DNA of 64,000 nt from Malurus cyaneus samueli (taxonomy: Eukaryota > Chordata > Aves > Passeriformes > Maluridae): contig CM019215.1 of assembly GCA_009741485.1 (NCBI GenBank), positions 80,053,711 through 80,117,710 on the forward strand, written 5' to 3'. The translations under genes and the position numbers were made by a program. Below, piece by piece: positions 10,001 to 22,286 of this stretch. Position 1 is the first letter of the stretch; each line of letters begins with the position of its first letter. The notes under the pieces were generated by a model, which saw only the letters and a program-made list of their open reading frames with translations, had not been told where the DNA came from and searched no databases.

Positions 10001-12927
10001 TAGAGAAGAACAGAATTTAAGAGGTCTGGGAGAAACATTACAAGAAAGAATCAAGAACTGGACAATTTGCCAAAAACAAGTGCATTGTGTTCTGCTGTAA
10101 TGTCCTGAATGCTTTTTTTCTGTGAGTTTGTTTCAGTGACTTATCGAATACAGCACACCAGTGTTTATAGCAAGGTTAGAAGCCACTTCAAAATAATGCA
10201 GATCAAAGGCAGCAAGTCCACACAGTGCAATAGACCCTCTAGTTTTGGTCCAAAACAATATTAATGGGGTCACAGTGCCATGTGTTGCAGCAAGGCTGGA
10301 TGGGCTTTAGCTGGCTGGCTGGTAAGCAGCTCACTCAGGTGCATCTGCATGTGTTCTCTGTTTCTTCTTCAGTGTCATGGGGATGATGAAGGTAAGCCAA
10401 GATGCTTTGTGTGTTTGTCTTTCTGGTCCTGGACTGTAAATTAATTAATTAAGAAGCACTCTAACCCTAAAATTTCCAAACATTTGGACTTCCGCCTGCT
10501 GCTGCCTCTAGATGCCTTTTAGCCAAATTCTCTTTCATAGTCTATTTTTTAAAGTTGGAAGAATTGCATGGTCCTGTGCCAAGAGCTAACACAGTGCTTT
10601 TTAATGAGTCAGAACATAGTATTGTATAGGTATGCAGTACAACACAGAAATTATTTTTCTTAAAATTCATTCAAGCGAGAATGTAATTAGAGGGTCATAA
10701 GAATCACATGAAGAGGAATACTCTAATATAACCTTAACTGTTCCTAATTATGTGCCACATTATTAAGCCTGACCTACTAAGGCTGCCTCCAGAATACCTC
10801 TTGTTAAAAATGTCTAAGTGACGCTAGAGACACTGTGAGGTACAATGCATTCCTGCCTATATACGCTCCATTTCCCACCAGCAAAATCCCTTTCAACCCA
10901 GCCCTTGCTGGTAGTAGAAGAAGCTGGTTATCCTGAGTACAAAGGAGAATATATCATAGTGTTTTTTTGCTTGCCAGCAAAGCGTTTAAGGACATTCTCA
11001 GAAAGTAGAGTCAGCCTGTGTTTGTGTTTCAGAGTAAATTTTGTGTTATTAACTGCTTTAACTTTGCACTTTGCACATCCTGCCACAAGCCATGAGATGA
11101 TGAGATCTGGGAGGAGAAATGACATCTCTTTTTGAAAGACACTGAGATGTCTTCTCCACCCTATTCAAAATATCACATTCAACCTGACATCACAGCACTT
11201 GTTTCTCAGTGATGCATTTATAAGTTCATTGGAGCCTAAAGGGGTGGGAGGGAGAGCATTATACCCAGGTGGTGACAGCCTTTTCAAATACGTGATTGCA
11301 AGGGGGGAGAAGAGGCAGAGCTTTCATGTCTGCAATGTGAAGTCTGTTGGAGCAAGATACTTTGAAAAGACTTCAAAATGAGCCCTGAATAAGTTTTGCT
11401 GCAAATGAGTAACAGTTTAAGATTTTCCTCTTGATGCTGGTGTGAAAGGCTTATGCCTGTAGATATGTAAGGAGGCTTTGAATGTTCCCTGCCTACAAAG
11501 CAAAAGATTCAAACATCCTCCCCCTTTCTCTCTTCTCTTTTTATATCCTACATTTTCCTTCTAGGGATCTTTATGTGCTGTGAGGTAGCGATGCTCCACA
11601 GAAAATTTCCTAATGCTTTAGTCTCTGAAGCTCTGTACAGTGTTTCACAGAGAAGGGGCAGGCTGCTCAGGTATTTGTAACAGAGTTATAGCCCTTAATG
11701 GCAAGTAGAGCTAGATTTTAGGCATTTTTTTTTTGTTACTGGTTTGTATCCCCTTCCTTATCATATATGTCAAATCTTTTTTTTTTTTTTCCCTGCTTAT
11801 CTCAAACTTTAAAACCTTTGACATTCCTCTATGGTCTTCTGCCCCTTTTTCCCCTTTCCTTTTTTCTTTTTTTTACAATAATAAAATATAACAAGCTGCT
11901 ATTGGCTTTTCAAACATAGAAATTGGTATGTTGCTCATTATGAATGGAAAAAAAGCTTGTGTAAAAACTTTCAGTGGTGTCTCCTACAATTCTGGGAGCT
12001 TAATGTATTCCCTTTTCCCTTACTGTTTGAAAGTATTCTGGAAATGACAAGCAATTATCAAATGGCATTTTTCTATTTCCTCTTGACTCTGCATGTTCTT
12101 CTCTCAATCTGAAGAGTTTAATACTGCTACTGCTGTGCATGGCCTTTTAAGAGTAAGTGAATACTTTTTAAGGAGTTGTTAATCTTCTTGGCAGGATGGG
12201 GAAGAAGAGAACTCTTATGATCTCTCTTTCCATGTCCCATTTTCCTTGCATTTGAATTATGCCATCCTTCACATAAATCTGTACTCTTTTCCATAAAAGC
12301 TTTAACACTTAATTTCTGTGGCTGAATACTTTAAATTTACTTTTATTTTTTCCTTCTTGCCTTTTTTTGAAAAGGATGATTCTCCCATTGCTAGAGAATA
12401 CCTTTTAATTGTGTTGCATATTAGGAACTAAATCATTAATCCTTCAGGATTCTTCTTCTCATACATTTGTAGTGCACGTCTCGTGATCTTTAAATAGAGC
12501 AATTTTTTCACTGCTACTAATGACAATGGTGTTAGCATGATAATATAACTGCTGTGGATTCAAGATACATGAATTGAGTTAAGGGTCAGGAGTTGGTTCT
12601 TTTTGTTTGTTTTTTTTTTTTTTTTTAACCTGCTCTGTTTGTTGTCATGTATTTAACTTTGCTCAGTATTCAATGGAATATTTTATTGGTATAAAGTCCT
12701 CACCGAAATATAATGCAATGCAATTTTTGCAAATAACTTTAAGGCAGAAGGAAGAAATACCTGAGAAAAAAATTAACCAAAAATCTTCCTAATCCCTGTC
12801 TTTCCCTCTTTCCCAATACATTCTGCTATTCTTCTCTGATTAGATTTTGATACAGCTAGGAATGCCATGGAGTGGCTTGTGAGGAAGCATTTTACAGAAT
12901 GGATATGCACTGCTTGCTCTGGAATGA
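10001..12927. other. Unique DNA; one micro-exon-like site
   Basis: No gene or repeat body is recognised. T-rich runs occur at about 11729-11736, 11776-11791 and 12611-12626. A 19-nt interval at 10373-10391 is bounded by a very good 3' splice-site context (TTCTTCTTCAG) and a good donor (AAG|GTAAGC). It is listed among the findings, not called as a gene. Confidence 0.4.
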
Positions 12928-13900
12928 TTGCAGGAGGTTATTAGCGTGTTAGCTATTATTAGGGAATGTGAACAAGCCACCCCAGGCCCTGGGGGTGCAA
13001 CTACACTGAGCAGCAGAGCACAGCCCGAGGGGTCCCCAGCCAGTCCTGAGCTGCAGCCTCAGCATGGCACCGCACAGCAGCGAACGAACGCCCACAGCAA
13101 AAAGGCTCTGCTGCCATGGCAGTCCTCAGCAGCACTAATGAGCACCAGTGACACGCACTATTCCTCTTAAAACTTTGCAAAGTTTGCTTTATTGTCTTTG
13201 CCCTGTTTTATTTTTTTTATGTTTTATTTTGTTGTTGTTGTTTATGTTTTTTTGTTTTTTTTTTTATTTACATTGTAGACAGGACACTTACAGGCCTTAT
13301 ACAGACAAGTTATTTCACTAATACTTGTACATATATATTTAATATATACGTATAATTAATGTGCATATGTATTTTTAATGCGGAGTGATAAATATCAAGT
13401 GATGCAGACTTTATTCCCTTCAAAAGCTCATCTTGGAAGCAATGTAATGCATTAAAGAAGAGGGAGCCCCACTCCCCTCTGTTAATGCAGCACATGTAGG
13501 TGTGAGTGCAAACAGACACAACTCTGTTACAGGTGGTGGTTTGTATTTCAACACACAATATCTCTGTGATTTGTTCTCTGCAAGACTCCAGCAGCCATGG
13601 GTGATACAATAGCAGTTGTTTATTGCTGTTATGCATTGATTTATATTTTGGTGGTTTGGACCCTTTTCAGTATCCATGAGTGATGACTCCGATCTGGTAC
13701 GCATACATCAAGGTCTCCGAAGCTCTTGCTAAATGTTCACCATTTGTGGCTCCAGCTGCACTCTGTGTGCATTACATCAGCCTGCTGAGCTGAGCAGAGG
13801 TGTTCACTATCTCCTGCTTCTTAGCACTCTTGTAGAGCAGGGGGTGAAAATTACAGATGTTTTGGGAAAGGAACAGCTTTCTGACTGAGGTTCATCTCAG
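12928..13900. other. Locally GC-richer segment, no gene assigned
   Basis: About 12980-13140 is clearly richer in G+C than its surroundings, with CpGs and an 80-codon plus-strand frame rich in Ala, Gln and Pro. After a T-rich stretch (13195-13267) there follows 13400-13900, where several overlapping minus-strand frames of about 100 codons occur. None shows a domain I know. It could be the end of an untranslated region, an old pseudogene or a conserved element; I cannot decide from sequence alone. Confidence 0.3.
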
Positions 13901-16900
13901 AGAAAAATGAAGGGAAAGAAAGGCCCAGTTTCTATTAATGCAATGTGCACCAAATAAATGTTCCACATAGCAGCAAGTGCAATAATCGAGTATCCAAGCT
14001 AAAAAAACAAAAGAGGAAAGCATCTAAAAATAGTGATGTTTAAATACCTATTCATACACATTTGGGGATGTTTTCACATGATTTTTAGTTAATGCCTGTA
14101 GTAGGTTTATCTTAGCTGGCTGCCAGCTGCTCATACAGCTGCTTCCTCTTCCTCTGCCTACCCCCAACAGCATCGAGAGGGAAATAACATGGAAAAGCCT
14201 GTGGATCAAGATAAAGACAGGGAGATCCCTTACCACTTACCATAAGGGGAAAAAATGACCCAGGGAAAATTACCTTAATTTATTGACATATAAAAGGAAA
14301 TTCAATAGTGAGAAACCAAGAAAAATACAAAAACACATTTCCCCAGTCATGTTCTTTTCCCGCATCCACTTGAGAAGTGTGTGTTGTATTTCTACAGAAA
14401 AACTAAAACGCAAGGCAAATATGTTCAGGCTTTCATGTGATAAGTAAGGACTGATGACATTTAGTACAGTTGTCTTAAAATCAAGTTCCCTAAAATTTCT
14501 CATGGAAAGGAGCAACTAATGAGGAGGCAGAAAAGAAACCGAGGTAGACACAGAAAATGCAGAAAATCACATCTTTGTTTCACAGGTTTTTTTTTGCTTC
14601 CACAGACTGACATTCCTGTTTGCTTACAAAGAATAGAGTTGTTCATAACACAACTGCTGGCAGGCCACATTTGTGTCTGAATTTGGCATTTTACCATGTA
14701 CCAACCCGTCTCTGGTGCATTTGGATGCAGCGCTCCAGCATGCAATGCTTGCTAGAGGTTAAAAAGAATAACAAGGCACCATGGCACATGACCGCTTTCA
14801 TGTTCTGCACCAAGTGGAAAAGGCTGTTTGGAAGCACTGATGCTAATTGCCTGCTTTCGAGGCAACTAGAGTGTTTCTTTGTGCTCCTTTATATCTCTGC
14901 AGGATGTGAGTACATAGATTCAGTCATCTCTAGGATTTTGAACAAAGGTAGATGGTCACATCCCTGATAGGTTTCTTAGCTATTGTCCTCTTAGCCTGCT
15001 CCTTAGCTATTGCCTGCTGTTACACTTCTCTAGCTTAGTATTCTGGGTGCCAAGATAACTCCTCCATAATCAATTGACACATACCTTACCTGTTGCAGAG
15101 GGCTGGAATTCTAGCAACCAGTTTATGTTAGTGTTGATGTGTGCAGCCTTATTTTCTCTAAATAAGAGATTAAGGAAAGGAGATTTTGTGAGGGGAAGTG
15201 ATGAGGGAGGCTAAAAATAGGATTATTAAAAGATCTTGTTATAGAAGATTGTGAAGGGCTTAGGTTGAGATTTTTATGCTGCTTCTTCACATTCATCCTC
15301 TCTGTCCTTCTTATTTCCACCACGACAGCCATGCTCAAAAAAAGGTACTAGAAGGGGAAAAAAAGGCACTAGTAGGTAAAAAAGTAGCTATCAAAGAGTA
15401 AAATTATGCCTTACAGAGTAATATTGTTCCTACAACACTTTTACCTTATGAGAATAACTTCAATTTTAATTTTCTGAAATAGCAGAAATTCAGTGCAGAA
15501 TGCCAAATAATTTGAAAATTAAAGTATTTATCGGAGGCTTGTATGAATCACTCTTCCTTAATGAGTGCTGAAATTACCACAGACTTCATTCTGTCTAGGG
15601 ATGTAAGTATTATCTGCCATCACATTTTCCACACTGCATCTTCTTTTGGCTGAGCTTTGCTTACAACTCCATAAAGACTCACTGCTCAAAAGAATTGTTT
15701 CCCAGGTAGTTTATGATGTATAATCAATCTACTGCCACTTGCTGCTGGTTACCCACCACTTCTGGCAAAGTTATTGTTGAAAAAATGCTGAAAAATTCTG
15801 CTGTTTCTTCAATCACATAATTTTATGATGTCTTAAACCAAAAAAGGCAAGTTTTGTCAAAAAAATTTACTTTGGGATCTAGACTGTAAAATGCAAATGA
15901 GAAAAAAATAAGTGCTACACAGACAGTCAGGACATTCAAAAATCCATATACAATGGAGGGTGAAGGATTTTTTGTTTTCTTTTTAGATGATCGATTTTGT
16001 CCCAGCTGTAGTCATAGTATACAGTTTCATTCAGGTTTGGAACCAACCTCCTCACATTATTCTCCATTTGTTTACATTTCACTTATGCTCCTACAGGCTT
16101 TTCTGCTGCTTTGTGTTCCACACACACTGAGATAATTCACATTCTAGATTAATATATTCATTAACTGTAAACAAAACTTTTTTGTTGTTGTTGTATGCAT
16201 ATATGTATGCACGTTAATTATACAAATTTCTTTTTATTGCCTAATCCTTTTCAATATGAAGTCACAGATTTTCATTACTGACAGGTCAATTTGCTCTTAT
16301 ATTTATTTCAAAATTGATCATAAGACAAGTACTTGTTTTCTTGTCAAGAATGGGTTACAGGCTCTTGATTATGAAAGAAAAGGTTAGTTATACAACTCAT
16401 CTTCAGATAACATTACTGGAACTTTGTCATCTTGATATTATGTTATATCACTTTGTGCAGAGCCAGATGGGAAGGGAAATGCGAAAACTCCCTTGGTACA
16501 AATACCATCTGATGAGAAGAAATAAAACCACCTGCTATGCTATGTAAAGGCAGAGAGTTAAGGCTTTGCAAAATAGATCAAGTTTTTTTACCCTTTTATC
16601 TTCTTCCTGGCTCATGTAGACTTATGATTTCTTTTTTTCCACTTTATTTGAGTTATTAATTGCAATAGCCCATAGTCTAAAATGCACAGTTTATCCAGTG
16701 GTGAAATCTCACCTCTTTTTGAGTGTTAGCAGAAAATTAACCGTTGTAGCACCTCTTTTATACCCTCATTCCTTCCCTATACATACTCATTATCATGGTT
16801 TGTCAATTATCTTCCAAACTGTATTAAAAAAAGATAACTCTCTAACATTAGCAATTGCTCAGAAGTTGCTAATAGCTCTCCTGAGAGCACTTGTCTCACC

Positions 16901-18916
16901 CCATATCTCCCACCTTATCAAAAGGTCACATTAATTATAGGACCCTTGCTGAGAATAAATCAATGTGTCAATCAGGGACCCACAATTGTGCTGCAGTTGG
17001 AAAGAAAAAAAAAATCAGAACAAGGTTATATTTAGGACCTTTTTTCCTTTAATATTATATTTGTGAGTTAACCTAAGAACAAAGAATAATGAGAGTATAT
17101 TGTAGATCAAGGTTTAAGTATGTTTTTTAATTAATATTTTTATTTGTGTCTTTATTATCAATTATTTTTGTTCTTAAAATTTAAAATACACTTTTCTTAC
17201 TTGTAAGATGCCAAAATCATTGCCTTCATTTAAAAAGGGAACTTAGAAAAAGAAACTCTGATTTTTAGAGCTGTTCAGTTTCTCTGACAAACATTTCTTT
17301 ATTTCTGTCTTTAGTCATTCTTCTGAATATTTCAATGCTGGATCACAAAACAATCACAGCTGTAATAACAAAGATTTTCTCATTTAGTCTCTTTAGGTCT
17401 AGGTGCATTCACTGTCTGCAAGAATGTTTAAAGTACTCAATATTTATAGGAGTGTTTAGTTGTTTTGTGAAGCAGGGTGTTTCTAAATGAAATGGCAGTA
17501 GATTAGAAACTGCATGAATAAATGAAAAGGAAAAATGTGTAGTTTATCCAGTGTCTCACTCATTTTTCCTTCTGATCTGATTTTACTATATTAAGCTGGT
17601 TTCCAGTAGTGATAAGCTGCACACAAATTCATTCACATACCGCTGTTAAATCCCAAGATTTAGATCAAATTATCGTATATTGTTATTGCCACCAGGCTAA
17701 TTCTTCAAGATCTTAATTGTGAGCTAACTACTCAAGCAAGTTAACATAAAATTGAATTTGTGCCCATCAGTTTGAGGCTATAGAAATGTCTAATAAATGT
17801 GATTTATAAACTTCTCATTTTGCTGGCCACTAAATAAAAAATAATTTATGTGTGCATATGTTAATATAGGAAACAGTCTAATAACTTTCCAAATACAGTT
17901 GGATTGTTTTTTCCATCTATTTAACATGGTGTCTAAATCAATGTTTTAGATCCAGACAACTTCAAGTCTGATTCTGGTAATGTTGAGAGGCAAAAGTGGA
18001 AAATTTCCAGCTTTAAATTATCCAGGTGGAGAGCCCAAGTAAGAGGAAAAATGAACAAAAAATATAGGAGAAGATCCTCAACTTACCAAGTCAGATGGAA
18101 AAAATAGACTCCCTTTCCTCCTTTCTTTCTGCCTGCCTGCCTTCCACTTTTTTTAACAGAAACAAAATTTTAGTTCCAGAGCAAATCAGTCATTTCCATC
18201 TCCCTCTTATTGCTTAAAGAGAAGAAAATAATGCTTATGAAGAAACTGAGTTATGCTTATGAAGAAACTGAGTACCTGAGATTTTATGGGTATTTTTAAA
18301 AGAGACTAGAGAAAAAAAAAATCCTAAATACCTCCATGCTATACTACATATATAGAAATAATCCCTCCCTTTATGTGCCAAGGAGAAATCCAGTTTCATG
18401 GTCCCTCTGTAAAAACTCAGCAATTGTTGGCATCTCTAAATTTCATATCAGCTTCTGATTCAGCTAATTATATTTTATTCTTTGTAAACTGGAGTATTCA
18501 ACCCCACTTAAGAACTGTATATTTTTATGTGAAATTTATTGAGGATGAGACTTCTAAGATGCTTCAGAGTTACTTGCTTCAAATTTGTCTGTGCTCAGAA
18601 CCCCTTTGACTTTTTAAACAATTTTAGTTTAAAAGTATTTAGAAGAAAATCACAAAATATATAAATTTATTTGTGCCAAAATGACTTATCAGGCAGAAAA
18701 AAAAAGGCCTTAGAAATGAAATGTAGTTTTGAAAAAGATCAAACTAGTTTTGATCAAAGCCCAATTGGTCCATTATTGATGTTATTTCTGAAATTTGTTA
18801 CTGTGAAGGAAATACCAAATTTTCCCTTGTAGTACTGAACATGGGTGGCATTCTTAGTTTAATTCTTAATGTTATGTGAGGCTTGATTGTAATCAAAGCT
18901 AAACCTCTTGTACAAG
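13901..18916. other. Unique AT-rich DNA, no gene seen
   Basis: Intron-like sequence. A minus-strand exon-like interval at 15090-15157 is treated in the findings. A perfect-looking tandem pair lies at 18231-18274. No retroelement terminus, RNA gene or long frame is visible elsewhere. Confidence 0.45.
18231..18274. repeat. 22-bp tandem duplication
   Basis: The 22-bp unit starting ATGCTTATGAAGAAACTGAG occurs twice head to tail (18231-18252 and 18253-18274), differing only at the last base. It probably arose by recent replication slippage. Confidence 0.9.
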
Positions 18917-20269
18917 TGTCATGGTTTTACTTAGTCCAATTTTTGGTGGTGGGGGGATGGGACCAAGAAACCACAAAGATGGCTCCTAGGAGGAAGTTCT
19001 AGAAGCTTTCTCCTTCTTCTCCTTTTTCTCCAGCAAAAGGAGCCCTACCTCGCTATGTTTTAGAGCCAATCCATCATGGCTCTGAGGTTGATGGACAGGC
19101 TGCCCATCAGGCCTGGGCCAATTGCACAGGTTGGTTACACCTCTGTGATGACGTATGGTCTTGTACTTAAGAAAGAATTCAAAACAAGATAGGGGTGGCT
19201 GCCATGTAGCTTTAAGGTTGTTAGTATGTAGTTTTAGTATCATGCACTGGGGAAAAACAGAGCAGGAGGGTGAGGAGATGTAAGAAGAAAAATGGAGACC
19301 CAAAGATCACAGTAAGGAGGAGATAGTAATGGCTTGCTGTGCTGTTGCTGTGATTCTCGAGCATGGAGAAAATAAGTTGTTTTTGAAAGGACTATTTTCT
19401 CGAAAAGAAAACCTGATAGAAAGAGAGTGACCTTGACTCTGAGGAAAAAAACCGGCCTTTGAGGACTGGACTGAACTTAGCAGGAGCAAAAAAAAGGGGG
19501 AAGAGGCTTGGCCCCCCCACGATGTTTTGAAGCGAGTTGATGGCTAGAAGAAATTGTGCTCTGCGGAGGAGGAAATTGCCCCGCCCTACGTTGAAGTAAG
19601 TGGATGCTTAGAAGAAGCCTGTGCTCTATGCCAAGGAAGATTTGTGATAGTGATCTTCGGCTGCTGAACAATGCAGTTTGGCCTTGAAAGACATTCTTTC
19701 TTTTCTCGTACGAGGTAAAGAAAATATTCCCTCGCCACCAGCAGTTATACACTGACTGTTCTTGGGAAAAGAACTTCCACAGCTCAGAGCTGTAAGAACA
19801 CTTCTCCTATGAAGATGGACAACAACTATAATGAGTGGTTTGATCTATGTTAGACTTTCATTCCTGTCCCCTGTGTGTGTGGGAAAAACATGGGGGGCTG
19901 GAGAGGGAGGACCTGGGAAAGAGACGGGTCCTGGAAAGGATAACAGGTGTCTTAACATATCTGTTTTTATTTTTCTCTCCTTGTAAACTTGTCCCTATAT
20001 CTTTGTTCCCCTCCCCGGTGCAGTAGTATTCTTAGTAGTTTGTAGTAATAAATCTATTTTGCAACTTAAGTTGCAAAATTAATTCAGTCTGCCTGACCAT
20101 TCTCTGGAGCACATACATATCTTTCTCTCAATTACGTTATGTTATCTGAAAGCCATAAATTTTCGTGTTAATTGGGCTTTTGCTCTCCCTTCTTCCTCTT
20201 CAGTGGAGAGAGGGGAGAGAATATCGTGGGTGCAGTACTTTTGGCTTTCAGACAGTCTAAACCACGATA
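18917..20269 (+). mobile_element. ERV LTR, 1.35 kb, plus strand
   Basis: This begins TGTCATGGTTTTAC and ends GTCTAAACCACGATA just before a PBS; the canonical end would be ACCATGACA, so the last bases have mutated. It is the same family as the minus-strand LTR at 3336-4521 and about 170 bp longer. It contains an AATAAATC polyadenylation-type signal near 20048-20055 followed by the CTATTTTGCAACTTAAGTT block. The upstream pentamer ACAAG (18912-18916) recurs at 20322-20326. Frames in the LTR are spurious. Confidence 0.85.
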
Positions 20270-20274
20270 TTTTT

Positions 20275-20292
20275 TGGTGCGTTGGCCGGGAA
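20275..20292 (+). promoter_or_regulatory. Retroviral primer-binding site, tRNA-Gly type
   Basis: TGGTGCGTTGGCCGGGAA lies five bases after the LTR end. The 3' end of vertebrate tRNA-Gly(GCC), as I recall it, predicts TGGTGCATTGGCCGGGAA, so 17 of 18 match. This shows the element entered as a provirus with a tRNA-Gly primer and that the LTR is its 5' LTR. Confidence 0.75.
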
Positions 20293-20321
20293 ATTGGGAA
20301 AAATCAGGTTTTAAACCCACG
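20293..20321 (+). mobile_element. Scar of deleted ERV interior
   Basis: Only about 29 bp follow the PBS before the probable right target duplication ACAAG. The stretch ends GGTTTTAAACCCACG, which resembles the last bases of the LTR (TCTAAACCACG). The simplest reading is that the whole interior and nearly all of the 3' LTR were lost, leaving 5' LTR, PBS and the extreme 3' LTR tip. Confidence 0.5.
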
Positions 20322-20326
20322 ACAAG

Positions 20327-20959
20327 TAATGAGTTCCAGAGACTGATTAAATCAAATTTATACCTGTAGTCATAGAAATAAAATCTAAATCTCAGTTTCT
20401 GGATTATTTGTGACTTATTAGTTCATTGAACAGTAAGCAATGAGCAGAAAGTAGAGAAGAAAAGAATGAATCACTTGCAATGCTGGACCTGTCTTATTTA
20501 TTTATTTACTTATTTTTTAAATATTAGGGGCATTTTTTTCTGAAAACATTTTAAAACTAGCATGCCTAAGAAACCCCCAACCAGTTTTGATCACAGATAT
20601 TCACTGCTGCTAGCTCCTTTTCATTTCCTGCATTTACTATTTTTTTTTCACTTTTACATTTCACATAAATCAAGAGAATAATAAGAAACCAAAATACAAA
20701 AGCTGGGCACTGCAATTCATAAAGGGTTATATCGTTAGTCTCATCCTCCTTCCCACTGTAGAAGTGCCTGCAAGAAAGTGTGGCTGGTACTGCTAATTAG
20801 CAATACGCCATTACAATTTCCAAAATATGTGTTGTAATATTTATAACCCAGATTGCAGGGCATATCCAGTGCTTTATGAAAGAAGTAATTCCCATGAATA
20901 ATTTCTACTGGAATTAATGGTTTGTAATATCAGAGTTCACAGTAAGTGCACGTGTGCCT
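20327..20959. other. Unique DNA, no gene seen
   Basis: AT-rich sequence between the LTR remnant and the next LTR-like fragment. No coding, RNA or repeat signal was recognised. Confidence 0.45.
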
Positions 20960-21205
20960 TGATTTCACTTATGCAAGAGTGCCATGTTTGCTGTGAGGTC
21001 TAAAAAATGCTCTCCTGGGTGTGTCCCACTGTGGATGGCCATTAGAGTAGTGAGGTGATGCCTTAAAGACCCTAGAAATGCAACAGCACACTTTTGAGAT
21101 ATATTGATATAGGAGATAATATAAAAGCTGGTCTTTATTGGAGGCTTCTAGGAGCAGATAGAGAAAAAAATTCACAAAAGTCCATCCCCCACAGGGCGAA
21201 GGAGA
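20960..21205 (-). mobile_element. Possible LTR fragment
   Basis: Read on the minus strand, this contains CTCCAATAAAGACCAGC, an AATAAAG polyadenylation-type motif in a context common in bird retroviral R/U5 regions, with a more G+C-rich block (GGGACACACCCAGGAG) downstream. It ends at the exact point where the inverted-repeat arm to its right begins. I see no clean terminal repeats, so family and edges are uncertain. Confidence 0.3.
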
Positions 21206-22286
21206 GAGATATTGCTATAATAATTTAATATGTAAAATGTACATAAGAAACACATGAAAATGTTTTAAATACTGTTGAAATTAACAATCTATAAGACTTT
21301 GTGTGAAGGACTTACCATCATTGCACCTTAAATTACTTAAACACCACAGAATATAATTACACTGAAAAATATGTTTCCTCAATCAGCCCAATGACAAGTA
21401 GATAAGGAAAAATTGCTTGAAAAAGTGTGGGGTGGCCATAGAACACAGAATCACGAATTCCAGGTTGGAAGAGACCTTCAAGATCATCGGATCCAACCTC
21501 TGTCCTAACACCTCAACTAAAATATCATGGCACCGAGGCCCACATCCAATCTTTTTTAAACTGTCCAGGGATGGTGACTCACCACCTCCCCGAGCAATGT
21601 ATTTTCCACCCTCTGAAAAAATGTTCCTATATCTTAACCTGTATTCCCCTTCCACTTAAACATGTTCCTCCTCTTGCCATTGTTACGAAAAAAGAGACCC
21701 ACCTCTCACCCCTTCAGGAGTTGTAGAGAGTGATAAGGTCACCATCTTTCTGCTGAACTTGTAATTGAGCAATAATAATGTAGCCCAATTCTCAGTTGAT
21801 GTGTGATTACAATGCCTCTTTAATAAGGGTTAATAACATTATTCTTAAAGCATTTCAAGTAGATTTGCACCATTTGCATACCAGAACAGTTTTTTCACAG
21901 CCTTAGCAGGTGAATACATTCTTTAGGAAATGTAGCACAGCGTTGCATTTATCCATTTCTCTGCAGAGTGACTTTGGCTTTTTTTAAATCATCAGAGGTA
22001 CAAAAGAGGCTACTCCAAGTGTAGCCAAACACAACCCATCATCCTTTACACATCCTCAAGTATTGCCTATTTTAGAAGTCTTAGATAACTTTTTACGAAA
22101 AGAAAGCTGAATGAAAATCTTGTGTTCATAAAGCACATAAACTATCTTTCTTTCTAAACCTGTGAACAATGTATGAAGTAGCAGCAAGTTCATTGTGTAC
22201 TACTTCAAATTCAGAGATGCTGGAGGCCCTTGGGAACAGAAACCAGAATATTTTGTATTTCAAGACTGAAAGCATAGGGGCTGTTT
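21206..22286 (-). repeat. Inverted-repeat arm L (reverse of start of A)
   Basis: The reverse complement of this arm matches 23491-24275 and the corresponding start of the second copy (28497 to about 29305), apart from a ~300-bp CR1 at 21437-21735. Landmarks are GCATAGGGGCTGTTT at the right end, matching the reverse of AAACCCCTATGC, and ATTATTATAGCAAT at the left end. Outside 21206 similarity stops. Where bases differ by indels, arm L agrees more often with the second A copy than with the first. Confidence 0.9.
21437..21735 (-). mobile_element. CR1 LINE 3' fragment inside arm L
   Basis: The plus strand starts AGAACACAGAATCACGAATTCC, the antisense of the CR1 3' terminus with its ATTCTGTG-type octamer tail. 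It continues through the well-known antisense blocks GGTTGGAAGAGACCTTCAAG, CTCACCACCTCCCCGAGC and TTGTAGAGAGTGATAAGG. It is 5'-truncated at about 21735. Both A copies lack it and are contiguous at the equivalent place (GAAAGATGGCCACC), so they represent the empty site. Short similar sequences GGTGGCCAT and GGTCACCAT flank it. Confidence 0.9.
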
